A DNA stretch of 64,000 nucleotides from Aurantibrevibacter litoralis (GCF_034651555.1 NZ_JAYEEQ010000003.1:62001-126000), one strand, 5' to 3'. Positions 1-10,339 are shown, counted from the stretch's first letter. Made by a program: numbers and translations. Notes: a model not told the origin generated them from the letters alone.

Positions 1-627
1 AATATCGTGTCCTACCGAAGTATATCCTATAGTTCTGGCCATGTCCGTAACCTCTTTTACTTTTTCAAAGGGTTGTATTCTATGAATGGCCATTTGTATG
101 GTTTTGTTATAATCTTGTACTCCGTAACTTACCCTTCTAAAACCCAAATCATAAAGGGTTTGCAAGTGTGCTTTTGTGGTATTGTTCGGATGACCTTCAA
201 AACTCATCTCACAGTCATTGGCCTTATCGGCATGTGTAAAGATGCCGTTAATTAGCAATGCCAGATTCTCGGGCGAGAAGAAGGTAGGTGTTCCTCCCCC
301 TAAATGCAATTCCTTAATTTTGGGTTTGTGCGTAAAAAATGCGAGGTAGAGCCGCCATTCTTTTAGTACAGACCTAATATAGGGACTTTCTACATCGTGG
401 CGTTTAGTGATGCGTTTATGGCAGCCGCAAAAAGTACACATGCTTTCGCAAAATGGCAGGTGTATGTACAGGCTAATGCCATCGGTTTGGTTACTTTCAT
501 CAAAACCTTTCTGTAGGGTATGAATCCATTGCTTTTCCGAAAATGTATCCCTATTCCAATACGGAACCGTAGGGTAACTTGTATATCGGGGTCCGGGAAT
601 ATTGTATTTATCGACAAGATGATTCAT
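1..627 (-). CDS. hemN: Oxygen-independent coproporphyrinogen III oxidase (partial, 5' part)
   Basis: The N-terminal 209 residues are present; the gene runs off the left edge. HemN is a cytoplasmic radical SAM enzyme that converts coproporphyrinogen III to protoporphyrinogen IX in haem synthesis without oxygen. The radical SAM cluster motif CESMCTFCGC (CX3CX2CXC) follows HLPF, and the glycine-rich SAM motif LGGGTPTFF comes next. The conserved stretches GVQD and HRIQPFE, typical of the HemN family, lie toward the cut end. The start is the ATG at 627-625, beginning MNHLVDKYNIPGPRYTSYPT, which is the usual family N-terminus. A perfect -7 box lies just upstream at 645-652. The gene is divergent from the PUL regulator. 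The family assignment is firm; only the missing C-terminal half cannot be checked. Confidence 0.93.
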   Translation of the reverse strand, partial: MNHLVDKYNIPGPRYTSYPTVPYWNRDTFSEKQWIHTLQKGFDESNQTDGISLYIHLPFCESMCTFCGCHKRITKRHDVESPYIRSVLKEWRLYLAFFTHKPKIKELHLGGGTPTFFSPENLALLINGIFTHADKANDCEMSFEGHPNNTTKAHLQTLYDLGFRRVSYGVQDYNKTIQMAIHRIQPFEKVKEVTDMARTIGYTSVGHDI

Positions 628-644
628 TGGCAAAACGTTTGCGG

Positions 645-652
645 CAAAGATA
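645..652 (-). promoter_or_regulatory. Candidate -7 box for hemN
   Basis: On the minus strand this reads TATCTTTG, a perfect match to the Bacteroidetes -7 consensus TAnnTTTG. It sits 17 bases before the hemN ATG. I see no clear -33 TTTG at the expected distance, so the call rests on one box. Confidence 0.45.
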
Positions 653-853
653 AGCGATGCAGGAAGGGATTACTATGACGGATGTCATATAAGGAAGCGG
701 TTTACGTATGCAAATCGAATATCTTTACAATCCTGAAGATGCATGCTAAAAGGTAATACTATGCACTAAGGACAAGGGAAGGACAAAACAAGTAACAATA
801 GTCAATGATTTTCGTATATTCATGGCTAAGTTTTATAAAAAAATATCCCCAGA

Positions 854-3631
854 ATGCCGGGCCTACTTTATTTTGTGATCCGATATATTCCATATTCTAT
901 ATGGTTGCTTCCGTTATGCCTAATGGCACAGCATATGGTGCCTCCCATTCATAACTATAAAGTGTTTGATTATAATGCCGCTAGTCAGAACTGGGGATTG
1001 GCAACCGATGATTCGGGTGGTTTATTTGTGGCTAACAACAAAGGCTTGCTTTATTATAATGGCGAGCAATGGCAGCTCTATAAACTTCCGAACAATACCA
1101 TAATTCGTTCTGTAGCCTATGTTGATGGGAAAATTTACACAGGATCTTATGAGGAGTTTGGCTTTTGGACAAAAAACGAAGTGGGGATGTTGGTATATAC
1201 CTCACTTACACATCTTATAGATAACAATGTGTTTTCGAGTGAGGAATTTTGGGAGATCATTGCGTACAAAGATCAAATTATTTTTAGGTCGTTTTTTAAA
1301 ATATATATCTATCAGCATGATACCATAAAAGTGGTACAGCCCAATGTTGTAATTATGGATATGACACTTTATAAAGACAAAATCCTAGTGGCGAGTGATA
1401 GCAATGGCCTATTTTGGTTAGAAGGGAATACGCTGAAACTTTGGAAAGACGACGATTTTTTTACAGATAATATTATCGTAGATCTTGCGGTTTTGGCAGA
1501 TAATGAACTACTAATAGGCACCAAACAAAACGGATGTTATTTGTTGCGCAATAACCTCCTAATTCCTTGGGATGAAACCGTAAACCGCGAACTGAAATTA
1601 CATCAGCTTAATAAAATACTCTACGTAACCTCGGGTAAGATTGCTTTTGGCACCATTAAAAATGGTATATATCTGTACAATATCACTACAAAAACCATAG
1701 AACGTCTTAATAGGGAAACAGGGCTACAAAATAATACGGTATTATCCTTGGTGCAATTTCAAGATGATCTTTGGGTAGGTTTAGACAATGGTATCGATAG
1801 AGTTCAACTACATACGCCGATTTCCTTTTTCACAGACTATTCCGGTATTTTGGGTACAGTGTATGATATTGCGACGTATAAAGATCAGTTGTATTTGGGG
1901 AGTAATACCGGTGTGTACACTTTTCTCGATGATAAATTAGAATTTATTGAAGGTTCGCAAGGTCATGTGTGGGATTTGGAAGTACTAGAGGGCGATTTGT
2001 TGGTGGGTCACAACACGGGAACCTATCGCGTATCACAAGATTCATTTCACAAGATTACCAGTTATGCAGGTGGATATCAATTTATAAAAGTACCTGAAGA
2101 AAGGAATGTTTTTTTGCAAGGTACGTATAATGGAATCACAAAATACCATCGGAATTCTAACAGACTTTGGGAAATAACTCGTGTAGCAGGCCTCGATTTT
2201 CCTGTGAAACAATTTTGCTTTGAGAATAATGAAGTTCTATGGGTGGCGCATCCGTACAAGGGATTGTATCGCATAAAAATTAATTCGGATTTTGATGCCA
2301 TTGTGGAAATGAAAGAATTTACCACCGAGGAAATCCCTAATAATTATAACATCAAACTTTATAATATTAAAAATCAGATTATTATCCAAAGTGATGGGAA
2401 ATGGTATAAATACGACCCTATTTTAGATAAGATCGCTCCTTTTATTGAATTTAATCCTTACCAAAATAAGGAGTTGCTCCGCACCGATGACGGGCATTTT
2501 TGGTTTATAGATAATGAAACCAGCGACGAGCTTGTGTACACAGATTTAAAGCAGGATAGTTTGGTTATTCTTTTATCTACCCAAATGAGAAAGCGACTAT
2601 CACCAGAAGCGGAAAACCTGATCAAATTAAACGACTCGCTTTATTTTTTCACCCTCGGCGATGGTTTTGGGAAAATTAACCTCAATATTTTTAAGCGCTA
2701 TTTGCGCGATGTACGCTTGCCATCACCTTCCTTAGAGTATTTTAAAGACGAGCATAACAGGTATTCGCTACAATCTACTATCTTTAAAATTCCACATAAA
2801 GAAGCTCAAGATATTACTATTCAGATGGCGGTGCCAGGGCTATTAAGACCCGGTTATTATTATCAACTTTCAGGGGCAAAGGAACAGTCGGCTATAGTAT
2901 ATTCAGGAACTCTAAATTTTCAGAACCTTCCCTTTGGTACCTATGAACTACGTGTGGCAACGCTGGGAATAAACAATGAAACATCGCAGCCGTATGTCCT
3001 TCAATTTGAAATAGCACCACCGTGGTATCTTACCAAACCAAGCCTTATGCTATATGGATTATTGGGTATTGGTGTACTATTGTCCATTAGACGGTATAAT
3101 AGATTAAAATTGAATAGAAAACACAATGAATTAAAAAGACAGATGGAACGAGAACAGAAGGAACACCTTATGAAACTCGAAAAGGAAAAAATGGCGAAAG
3201 AAGTCCGATCGAAACAAAAGGAACTCACAAGTACTGCCATGAATGTAGCCAAGAAAAATGAACTTATTCAAGAGTTAAAAGGGATGCTATTGGTGAATAA
3301 GGAAAAATTCTCGAATCAACAGCGCTATCGTTCTTTTATAAAAAAGCTAGATCATTCCATAAACGATGACGAAGACTGGCGTAATTTTGAAATCAATTTT
3401 AAAGAGTTGCACGAAGATTTTTTTGAAAAACTATTGGCCACGTATAAGGAGCTTACCCCAAAGGATCTTAAATTATGTGCGTATCTAAAAATGAATCTAA
3501 CCTCAAAGGAAATAGGACCGTTATTGGGCATTACTACACGAGGCGTAGAGATACATCGCTATCGCTTACGCAAAAAACTTGGATTAGATAGTAACGAAAA
3601 CATTACTAATTTTATGATAAGCTTTAAATAA
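854..3631 (+). CDS. Membrane one-component regulator: beta-propeller, Y_Y_Y, TM, coiled coil, LuxR-type HTH
   Basis: 925 residues. A hydrophobic signal/anchor segment lies at about 8-26. It is followed by a long region of propeller-like repeats (recurring LYxGSNTG- and LWVGLDNG-type blades) predicted to be periplasmic, then a Y_Y_Y-like beta-sandwich at about 650-715. A single membrane helix lies near 731-748, a charged coiled coil near 755-815, and a C-terminal LuxR/GerE-type helix-turn-helix at about 866-925 (LTPKDLKLCAYL, TSKEIGPLLGI, VEIHRYRLRKKLGL). No histidine-kinase or receiver domain is present, so this is a one-component sensor-regulator rather than a hybrid two-component system. 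It stands immediately upstream of susC in the same direction, so it probably senses the locus glycan and controls the following genes (inference). The ATG at 854 has the only reading frame giving a signal segment. Confidence 0.85.
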   Translation: MPGLLYFVIRYIPYSIWLLPLCLMAQHMVPPIHNYKVFDYNAASQNWGLATDDSGGLFVANNKGLLYYNGEQWQLYKLPNNTIIRSVAYVDGKIYTGSYEEFGFWTKNEVGMLVYTSLTHLIDNNVFSSEEFWEIIAYKDQIIFRSFFKIYIYQHDTIKVVQPNVVIMDMTLYKDKILVASDSNGLFWLEGNTLKLWKDDDFFTDNIIVDLAVLADNELLIGTKQNGCYLLRNNLLIPWDETVNRELKLHQLNKILYVTSGKIAFGTIKNGIYLYNITTKTIERLNRETGLQNNTVLSLVQFQDDLWVGLDNGIDRVQLHTPISFFTDYSGILGTVYDIATYKDQLYLGSNTGVYTFLDDKLEFIEGSQGHVWDLEVLEGDLLVGHNTGTYRVSQDSFHKITSYAGGYQFIKVPEERNVFLQGTYNGITKYHRNSNRLWEITRVAGLDFPVKQFCFENNEVLWVAHPYKGLYRIKINSDFDAIVEMKEFTTEEIPNNYNIKLYNIKNQIIIQSDGKWYKYDPILDKIAPFIEFNPYQNKELLRTDDGHFWFIDNETSDELVYTDLKQDSLVILLSTQMRKRLSPEAENLIKLNDSLYFFTLGDGFGKINLNIFKRYLRDVRLPSPSLEYFKDEHNRYSLQSTIFKIPHKEAQDITIQMAVPGLLRPGYYYQLSGAKEQSAIVYSGTLNFQNLPFGTYELRVATLGINNETSQPYVLQFEIAPPWYLTKPSLMLYGLLGIGVLLSIRRYNRLKLNRKHNELKRQMEREQKEHLMKLEKEKMAKEVRSKQKELTSTAMNVAKKNELIQELKGMLLVNKEKFSNQQRYRSFIKKLDHSINDDEDWRNFEINFKELHEDFFEKLLATYKELTPKDLKLCAYLKMNLTSKEIGPLLGITTRGVEIHRYRLRKKLGLDSNENITNFMISFK

Positions 3632-3865
3632 AGGGGTTTTCATATCCTGTAGCGTGCTCACCTCCGTGTATTTGCGATACATCATTACTACATCATACTG
3701 TTAATTATTTAACTTTTACGCTTCTCCAAACTACTGCAAAACGTTGTTTCTACAGGCATTTCAATGGCTTGTGTCTTTGATGTATTTTTTATGTAGGCCA
3801 ACATAAGATGATCTATTGAATTAATTGGTAATTTGGCATTAATCTAACTCAAATATTAAATAATT

Positions 3866-6800
3866 ATGAAAATAACCCACAGAATTTTGACAATCTGTTT
3901 TTTTCTGTTTCAATTGGTGCTTGTTGGTCAAGTCAGCGTAACGGTATCAGGATCAATTACAGATGTCAATGGTGAGCCTTTACCCGGGGCAAGTGTACTA
4001 CTTAAAGGAACCAATACAGGCACCCAATCCGATTTCGATGGAAATTTTGTGCTTGGCAATATTCCATCCAACGGGACACTAGTGATCAGCTATATTGGTT
4101 TCATAGAACAGGAAATAAATGTGAATGGCCGCACTGCGTTGGCCATTGCTTTACAGGAAGATGCTCAGGCATTAGATGAAGTTGTGGTTATTGGGTACGG
4201 ACAAATTAAGTCCAAAGATTTGACCTCCGCTATAACCACGGTAAAGGCGGAAGAATTAATGATGAACCCTACCGGAAATGCCATGCAAGCCTTACAAGGC
4301 AGAGTAGCCGGACTTCAGATTGTAAATAACGGATCACCGGGACAGGCACCCACCGTAAGGGTAAGAGGTGTAGGGTCTTTTGATCCAAATGCTGCGGGAC
4401 CGTTGTTTGTAGTAGATGGTGCTTTTTTTGAGGACATCACCTTTTTAAATCCCTCGGACATTGCTTCGGTATCTGTCTTAAAAGATGCTTCGGCAGCTGC
4501 TATTTATGGAGTAAGAGCAGCCAATGGCGTTGTTATTATTGAAACAAAATCGGGCACGTTTAATAAAAAATCCGAAATTACCTACGATGGGTATACGGGG
4601 TATCAAGTGGCTCAAAATGTCTTAAAGATGGCCAATTCCGAGCAGTTTACTACCATTGCGTTAGAGTCCGGTTCTGCCCCCGATGCGCAATTCATTCTCA
4701 ATGCCATGCAGCGATTTGGTCGCAGTAGGGTGAACCCTAACATTCCTAATGTAAATACAGATTGGTATGATGAGGTTACCCGATTGGGTCTTATTCAAAA
4801 CCACAGTTTGGGCTTTAATGGTGGCAGTGATAATGCTACCTATTCTATTGGAGGTAATTATTTTGAACAAGAAGGCCTCCTTAAAATGAAAAATGAATAC
4901 CAACGCTTCAATTTGAGGAGTAGAATAGACTTTAAAGTAAATGACAGGTTAACCGTAGGTGGCAATGTAGTGCTCAGCAATGCCACAAGATATGACGCCG
5001 AAGACTCGGCTTGGCGGCAAGCTTTTTTTGCGGTGCCCATTTTGCCGGTATTTGATGAGCTTAACGTAAATGCCACTCCCGTGCGCTATGCCAATGCACA
5101 GGATTTGGGTTTTCGAAATGGTCAAAACCCATTCCCATCTATGGATTTTACCGAAAATAGGTCAAAGATCAGAAATGTGCTCGCCAATTTTTATGCACAA
5201 ATAGAATTTATCCCTAAAAAGCTTACGTTCAAAACAGCGTATAATCACAATTTCCAGACCGAGGAAAGGCGGGAAATTCGGCTACCGTTTTTTATTGGAG
5301 ATAATTTCCAAAGAGAAGATGCTTCCATTCTTAAGCGAAACATCACCATTTCGAACCAAATTTGGGACAATACACTTACGTATACCGAGGCATTTGGAAA
5401 ACATAATCTAAGTGTGCTTGGAGGTTCGTCTTTTAGAAACGAATCTTTTGAAATGTTGCAAGCCCGTGGTCTTAATTTTCCATTAAGTGGCGAGGAAGCG
5501 TTCTTTTTAGATCAGGCACAAACCATTGTACAAGATGATGTAAGAGATAATGGGCGCAAAGAATTTGGACTTTCATTTTTTGGCCGTATTTCTTATAATT
5601 TTGATGATAGGTATCTTTTGTACGGCACCTTCCGTGCAGACGGAACTAATAAATATCAAGAAAAATGGGGCTATTTCCCAACCGTTGGTGCCGCTTGGGT
5701 GCTTTCGCAAGAAACTTTTATGGAGAATAATGGAGTATTTGATTTTATAAAACTACGCGGAAGCTGGGGGCGCTTGGGGAACGATAAAGTGCCATCCAGT
5801 GAGGGTTCTATAACTTCAAATGTGGTAAATACAGCGCTTGATGATGTGCTGGTATCCGGAGTAAGCACCAGTAGCGATTTTACCGCCCTAAAGTGGGAAG
5901 TTACCGAAGAGGTAAATGGAGGTTTGTCCGCACGAATGCTGAACAATAATTTGTCTATAGAAGCCGATTATTATGTCCGTAACACTCAAGATGCCGTAAT
6001 TCCTGTGCTTCGTCCTCTAATTCCGGGCAGTACACGACAAAATATTGGTGAGATACGGAATTCAGGTTTTGAATTGGCACTCAATTGGAGCAAGAGAGTT
6101 TCCGACAACTTTAGCTATAGTATTGGTGGTAATTTTGCGACCTTGACTAATAAAGTGAAGGATTTGGGAGGGCAGCCCTTTCTCGATGCCGGTAGTGCAG
6201 AGTTTAGGCAGCGGTCCATTGTAGATCAGTCCCTATTCGCTTTTTATGGCAGAGAGGTAATTGGTGTGTATCAAAATGAAGCTGAAATACAAGCAGATCC
6301 GGTGGCCGTTGCCAATAATTTGGTACCCGGCGATTTTAAATATAAGGATATTAATGGCGATGGCGACATTACCGATGACGATCGTAAAGTTTTGGGTTCT
6401 TTCTTACCGGACTATTCCTTTGGTTTCAATTTGGGTTTTGAATATAAAAGCTTCGATTTTTCGCTTAGTGGGTTTGGCCAAGGGGGAAATAAGATTCTAA
6501 ATCGAAAAAGAGGAGAGGTCATCTTTACCACCAGCACAAATATCGATAGGGATTTCGCCATTAATCGATGGCACGGAGAAGGAACATCGAATAGCTATCC
6601 TTCCGCAGCCGGTATTCGCAAAGGATGGAACCAGCGACTCAATAATTTTTTTATTGAAGATGGCGATTTCTTCAGGATTCAAAACATTTCTCTTGGGTAT
6701 ACCATCAACAAAAACAGGGAACATCCGGGCTTGCCTCAACTTAGAATCTATGTTACGGCAGAAAAGCCCCTTACCGTATTTGATTATAATGGATTTAATC

Positions 6801-6880
6801 CTGAAGTCGCCGACGGAGTAGACAATCAAACCTCTCCTGTACCTGCGGTGTATACCATAGGGGTAAACGTAAAAATATAA
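3866..6880 (+). CDS. susC-like: SusC/RagA-family TonB-linked outer-membrane transporter
   Basis: 1004 residues. A signal peptide covers about 1-21. A carboxypeptidase-D regulatory-like beta-sandwich follows at about 27-105 (GSITDVNGEPLPGASV, YIGF). The DEVVVIGYG segment and the plug domain come next (LQGRVAGLQI, VRVRGVGSF, VLKDASAAAIYG), then a TonB-dependent barrel ending in YTIGVNVKI. These are all hallmarks of SusC proteins, which import oligosaccharides across the outer membrane with a SusD lid. The gene is followed by susD, a LamG lipoprotein and two GH144-like enzymes. A near match to the -7 box (TGTCTTTG, 3772-3779) is the only promoter-like signal I see upstream. Substrate cannot be read from SusC itself; the neighbouring hydrolases are the best guide. 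Confidence 0.96.
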   Translation: MKITHRILTICFFLFQLVLVGQVSVTVSGSITDVNGEPLPGASVLLKGTNTGTQSDFDGNFVLGNIPSNGTLVISYIGFIEQEINVNGRTALAIALQEDAQALDEVVVIGYGQIKSKDLTSAITTVKAEELMMNPTGNAMQALQGRVAGLQIVNNGSPGQAPTVRVRGVGSFDPNAAGPLFVVDGAFFEDITFLNPSDIASVSVLKDASAAAIYGVRAANGVVIIETKSGTFNKKSEITYDGYTGYQVAQNVLKMANSEQFTTIALESGSAPDAQFILNAMQRFGRSRVNPNIPNVNTDWYDEVTRLGLIQNHSLGFNGGSDNATYSIGGNYFEQEGLLKMKNEYQRFNLRSRIDFKVNDRLTVGGNVVLSNATRYDAEDSAWRQAFFAVPILPVFDELNVNATPVRYANAQDLGFRNGQNPFPSMDFTENRSKIRNVLANFYAQIEFIPKKLTFKTAYNHNFQTEERREIRLPFFIGDNFQREDASILKRNITISNQIWDNTLTYTEAFGKHNLSVLGGSSFRNESFEMLQARGLNFPLSGEEAFFLDQAQTIVQDDVRDNGRKEFGLSFFGRISYNFDDRYLLYGTFRADGTNKYQEKWGYFPTVGAAWVLSQETFMENNGVFDFIKLRGSWGRLGNDKVPSSEGSITSNVVNTALDDVLVSGVSTSSDFTALKWEVTEEVNGGLSARMLNNNLSIEADYYVRNTQDAVIPVLRPLIPGSTRQNIGEIRNSGFELALNWSKRVSDNFSYSIGGNFATLTNKVKDLGGQPFLDAGSAEFRQRSIVDQSLFAFYGREVIGVYQNEAEIQADPVAVANNLVPGDFKYKDINGDGDITDDDRKVLGSFLPDYSFGFNLGFEYKSFDFSLSGFGQGGNKILNRKRGEVIFTTSTNIDRDFAINRWHGEGTSNSYPSAAGIRKGWNQRLNNFFIEDGDFFRIQNISLGYTINKNREHPGLPQLRIYVTAEKPLTVFDYNGFNPEVADGVDNQTSPVPAVYTIGVNVKI

Positions 6881-6981
6881 TAGGAACACTATAAATCAAA
6901 AAGAAATCGTAGGACCGTTACCTAAGACAACACACAAACAAGCTTGGTTATGGGTTACAGAAACAATAAAAAAATGAACAT

Positions 6982-8523
6982 ATGAAACTGCTATTAAAAA
7001 ACAAAATTCAGATCCTTTGTGCCGTGCTTGCGCTGGCAATTTTAGGATGTACAGACAAATTAGACGAGCCGCAGCTTAACAATAATTTTGCTGGGGGTAC
7101 CGATTTTAGTAAAACGGAAGACATGAAACTCTCCATCATTGGAGTGTACGAAGCTTTTCAATCAAGGGGTTGGGAGCAACCTTTACTCCTTGCCGTTCGC
7201 GGTGACGATGTAAATGCCGGAGGTTTAGGCGATCAACAAGATTTTGCAGAAACAGATCTCTTTAATTATAATAAGGACTACTGGATGTATAATTCGCTTT
7301 GGGAGAATATGTATGTAGATATTATTACGGCGCACACGGCCATGGAACAAATAGAGCGTTTTCAAGAATTGGCAGATGATGCCGGTGTGGCACAAGGAAG
7401 CCAATTTATTGCAGAAGCCAAAGTGCTAAGAGCGATAATGCTGTTTCATATTTCGCAAACGTGGGGTGCTGTTTTTATTCCAGAATCCTCAGATACAGCC
7501 GAACTTTTATCGGTTACCGAAATTCCGACCCAAACGGAAGTGATGCAACATATTTCGGATCAAATGGACGAAGCCATACCGTTTCTTGCACAAGGGCGTC
7601 CCAACACGCGTACCGATATTCCGGGCGGAGTCACAACACATACCGCATTGGCGATTAAGGCCATGGCAAATCAAGAACTCGAAAACTATCAGGTGGTAGC
7701 TGATGCCGCTGGGCAAATTATCAATTCCGGTGCTTTTAGTCTTTTTCCCGATTACTATGAATTGTTTAAAACCCCGGGGAAATTGAGTAATGAAGTGTTG
7801 TTAGATATGCAATTTTCAGATTTCGGACAAGGCGAAGGAGATCGGAGAGGGCACCTTTTCGATCCCTATGGCCCTGAGAATTGGACACCCGCAGTTACCG
7901 GTGCAGGGAGCGGTTGGGGCTTCTTTGAGCCCAGTATGAAATTCATTAAATTTATGTTGAGCCGCGGGGAAACGGTACGCTTAGAAACAAGTGTCCTATT
8001 TACAGATCGCGGTATTGCCGAGTTGCAGACCGATCCGGCCTTTGCTACCTTACCCGCGTTTGTGCGCAATACGACCAGAGATGGCGATATTATTAATGAT
8101 TTTTCCCGTGCACTCTTTAGCAGCGGAAAACATTATTTACCATCGGTTCAACTCATTCCGGGAAGGACAGCTTACGGCAGCAATAAAAATTACAATATTA
8201 TTCGGTACGCCGAAATCTTATTGATGTATGCTGAAGCGCTGACACATGGTGCCAGTGGCTCTTCTATTAGTGCGGATGATGCCGTAAACCAAGTAAGAGC
8301 CAGAGCGTCTTTACCACCACTATCTGGTGTAACTCTAGATCAGGTGCTCGACGAAAAATATGCGGAGTTAAGTATGGAATGGGGGAAACGATATTTTGAT
8401 CTCATACGTCTAAAACGATACGATGAATTAAGTTACGACGGACGCACTTTTTCACCGGACAAAGTATTCTTGCCATATCCACAGGCACAGGTAGATCAGT
8501 TTCCAATTTTGGGGGACAATTAA
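6982..8523 (+). CDS. susD-like: SusD/RagB-family surface glycan-binding lipoprotein
   Basis: 513 residues, normal for SusD. The N-terminus carries a lipoprotein signal with lipobox LAILGC (Cys at about residue 23). Alpha-helical TPR-like segments typical of SusD follow (TDLFNYNKDYWMYNSLWENMY, FIAEAKVLRAIMLFHI). The C-terminal RagB signature is clear: IIRYAEILLMYAEAL and ELSMEWGKRYFDLIRLKRYDEL lead to the usual FLPYPQ ending. It should sit on the cell surface as the lid of the SusC transporter encoded 101 bases upstream. The downstream LamG lipoprotein begins 25 bases after the stop, consistent with one operon. Confidence 0.95.
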   Translation: MKLLLKNKIQILCAVLALAILGCTDKLDEPQLNNNFAGGTDFSKTEDMKLSIIGVYEAFQSRGWEQPLLLAVRGDDVNAGGLGDQQDFAETDLFNYNKDYWMYNSLWENMYVDIITAHTAMEQIERFQELADDAGVAQGSQFIAEAKVLRAIMLFHISQTWGAVFIPESSDTAELLSVTEIPTQTEVMQHISDQMDEAIPFLAQGRPNTRTDIPGGVTTHTALAIKAMANQELENYQVVADAAGQIINSGAFSLFPDYYELFKTPGKLSNEVLLDMQFSDFGQGEGDRRGHLFDPYGPENWTPAVTGAGSGWGFFEPSMKFIKFMLSRGETVRLETSVLFTDRGIAELQTDPAFATLPAFVRNTTRDGDIINDFSRALFSSGKHYLPSVQLIPGRTAYGSNKNYNIIRYAEILLMYAEALTHGASGSSISADDAVNQVRARASLPPLSGVTLDQVLDEKYAELSMEWGKRYFDLIRLKRYDELSYDGRTFSPDKVFLPYPQAQVDQFPILGDN

Positions 8524-8548
8524 AAGGACAAACTAAAATTCAAAAGAA

Positions 8549-10339
8549 ATGAAAAATTTTAAATACATATTTGCAAGTTGGTTGGCACTGCTTCTATTTC
8601 TTGGATGCGACCAAGGAATTGATGGTATTAGCAAAGTAGATCCCGGTGCAGACCTTTCTGCGCCTGTGGTGAAAATTAACTTTCCACTAGAAGGCACTAA
8701 AATTAAGGTTTTGGAAGTGGTTACCTCCATTACCATCGATTTTGAGGTTACCGATGATATAGAAATTAGCGCTGTCCGTATTCTTCTCAACGGCACAGAA
8801 ATAGGAAGTTTTACCAATTTTTTAGATTTTAGACGGGTAGTGGTGTCTGATTTTGTTTACGATAATCTAAGAGATGGAACGCATGAACTCAGCATAATAG
8901 GCACTGATATAGAAGGTAAAACTACCACAGCCACGGTAAATTTTGAGAAAGAACCTGCTTACACTCCCAAGTATGCCGGTGAAATTTTTTATATGCCTTT
9001 TGATGGCGATGTCATTGAATTGGTAAGTATAAGTCCGGCCACAAGAGTGGGTACGCCAGGGTTTTACGGAGATAGTTTTGTGGGTCTCAATGCATATAAA
9101 GGTGCTGCAGATGCCTACCTTACCTTTCCTACGGAAGGATTGTTGGGTACCGAATTTAGTGCAGCTTTTTGGTACAAATTAGATGAAAACCCCGATAGAG
9201 CGGGTATTTTAGTCGTAGGGCCGCCGGATTTGGCCAATCCGGGGAATCCAAATAATCGAACTGCAGGTTTTCGATTTTTTAGAGAAAATGCGGGTGGAAA
9301 TCAACGCTTCAAGCTCAATGTGGGCACCGGTGCCGGTGAAAGTTGGTTCGATGGTGGGGCTGCCGCAGATGTAGCTCCCGGCACGGGATGGACGCACATG
9401 GCCTTTAGCATTGCCGCAGATCAGGCCACCGTATATATTAATGGAGAAATTGTAAGTCAGGGAAATTTCCCCGGGATAGATTGGAGCGGTACCGATATTT
9501 TATCTATTATGTCCGGCGCACCTCGATTTGTAGAATGGGGTCACCTTTCAGATCAAAGTGCTATGGATGAACTTCGCCTTTTTAACAGATCGCTTTCGCA
9601 AGGAGAAATACAGGACATTATAGCCGATGAATCCGGGCTTGCCATTGGATTTGTACCCACTTTTGAAGGAGAAATGTTCTACATGCCTTTCGATGGGGAC
9701 AATAAAGAGCTTTTTAAAAACACGGAGGCTACTATGGTGGGTACAACCACCTTTGCAGGCGAAGGAGTAAAAGGTAACAATGCTTTTGCAGGAGCCTCAG
9801 GTGCTTACCTTACGGTGCCTTCTTCAGGATTAACCACCGAGGAATTTAGTGCCACATTTTGGTATAAGGTAAATGGTGACCCAGATAGGGCCGGAATTCT
9901 GGTAATGGGTCCGCAAGATACTGATAATGCGGGATTTCCTGATGTACAAAACCTAAGAACCAGCGGTTTCCGTCTCTTTAGAGAAGGAAGCCCTGCAAAT
10001 CAGATTATAAAGCTAAATGTGGGCACCGGGGCCGGCGAAAGTTGGTTTGATGGCGGTGCAAGTGCTACCTTGGATACAACCGCAGGAGAATGGGTGCATA
10101 TTGCGTTTACCATTTCAGGCAGTCATGCTGCGGTTTATTTTGATGGTGAAGTGGTTTCTGAAGGAGATTTTTCTGGCATGGATTGGTCGGGGGTAGATAT
10201 GCTGACCATAGGATCTGGCGCCCCGCGATTTACAGAATGGGGGCACTTGTCCGATCCTAGTTTTATAGATGAACTACGGCTATACAATAAAGCGTTAACC
10301 CAATCCGAAATTCAAAATATCCGAAATTTTGATTTATAA
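8549..10339 (+). CDS. Surface lipoprotein with Ig-like domain and two tandem LamG domains
   Basis: 596 residues. The lipoprotein signal ends at LLFLGC. A beta-rich Ig/cadherin-like segment lies at about 30-130 (APVVKINFPLEGTKI, DDIEISAVRILLNG). Two LamG/concanavalin A-like domains follow at about 143-365 and 373-590. The two are clearly an internal duplication: both open with GE(I/M)FYMPFDGD and share FWYK, DPDRAGIL or NPDRAGIL, LNVGTGAGESWFDGG, and GHLSD followed by DELRLxN. The gene occupies the SusE/SGBP position straight after susD, so a surface glycan-binding role is likely. LamG domains are non-catalytic here as far as I can see. No characterised family name is recognised for the whole protein. 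Confidence 0.82.
   Translation: MKNFKYIFASWLALLLFLGCDQGIDGISKVDPGADLSAPVVKINFPLEGTKIKVLEVVTSITIDFEVTDDIEISAVRILLNGTEIGSFTNFLDFRRVVVSDFVYDNLRDGTHELSIIGTDIEGKTTTATVNFEKEPAYTPKYAGEIFYMPFDGDVIELVSISPATRVGTPGFYGDSFVGLNAYKGAADAYLTFPTEGLLGTEFSAAFWYKLDENPDRAGILVVGPPDLANPGNPNNRTAGFRFFRENAGGNQRFKLNVGTGAGESWFDGGAAADVAPGTGWTHMAFSIAADQATVYINGEIVSQGNFPGIDWSGTDILSIMSGAPRFVEWGHLSDQSAMDELRLFNRSLSQGEIQDIIADESGLAIGFVPTFEGEMFYMPFDGDNKELFKNTEATMVGTTTFAGEGVKGNNAFAGASGAYLTVPSSGLTTEEFSATFWYKVNGDPDRAGILVMGPQDTDNAGFPDVQNLRTSGFRLFREGSPANQIIKLNVGTGAGESWFDGGASATLDTTAGEWVHIAFTISGSHAAVYFDGEVVSEGDFSGMDWSGVDMLTIGSGAPRFTEWGHLSDPSFIDELRLYNKALTQSEIQNIRNFDL

Noticed and set aside
7..255. Plus-strand frame at the left edge
   Set aside because: It is antisense to hemN, whose minus-strand frame carries clear radical SAM motifs.
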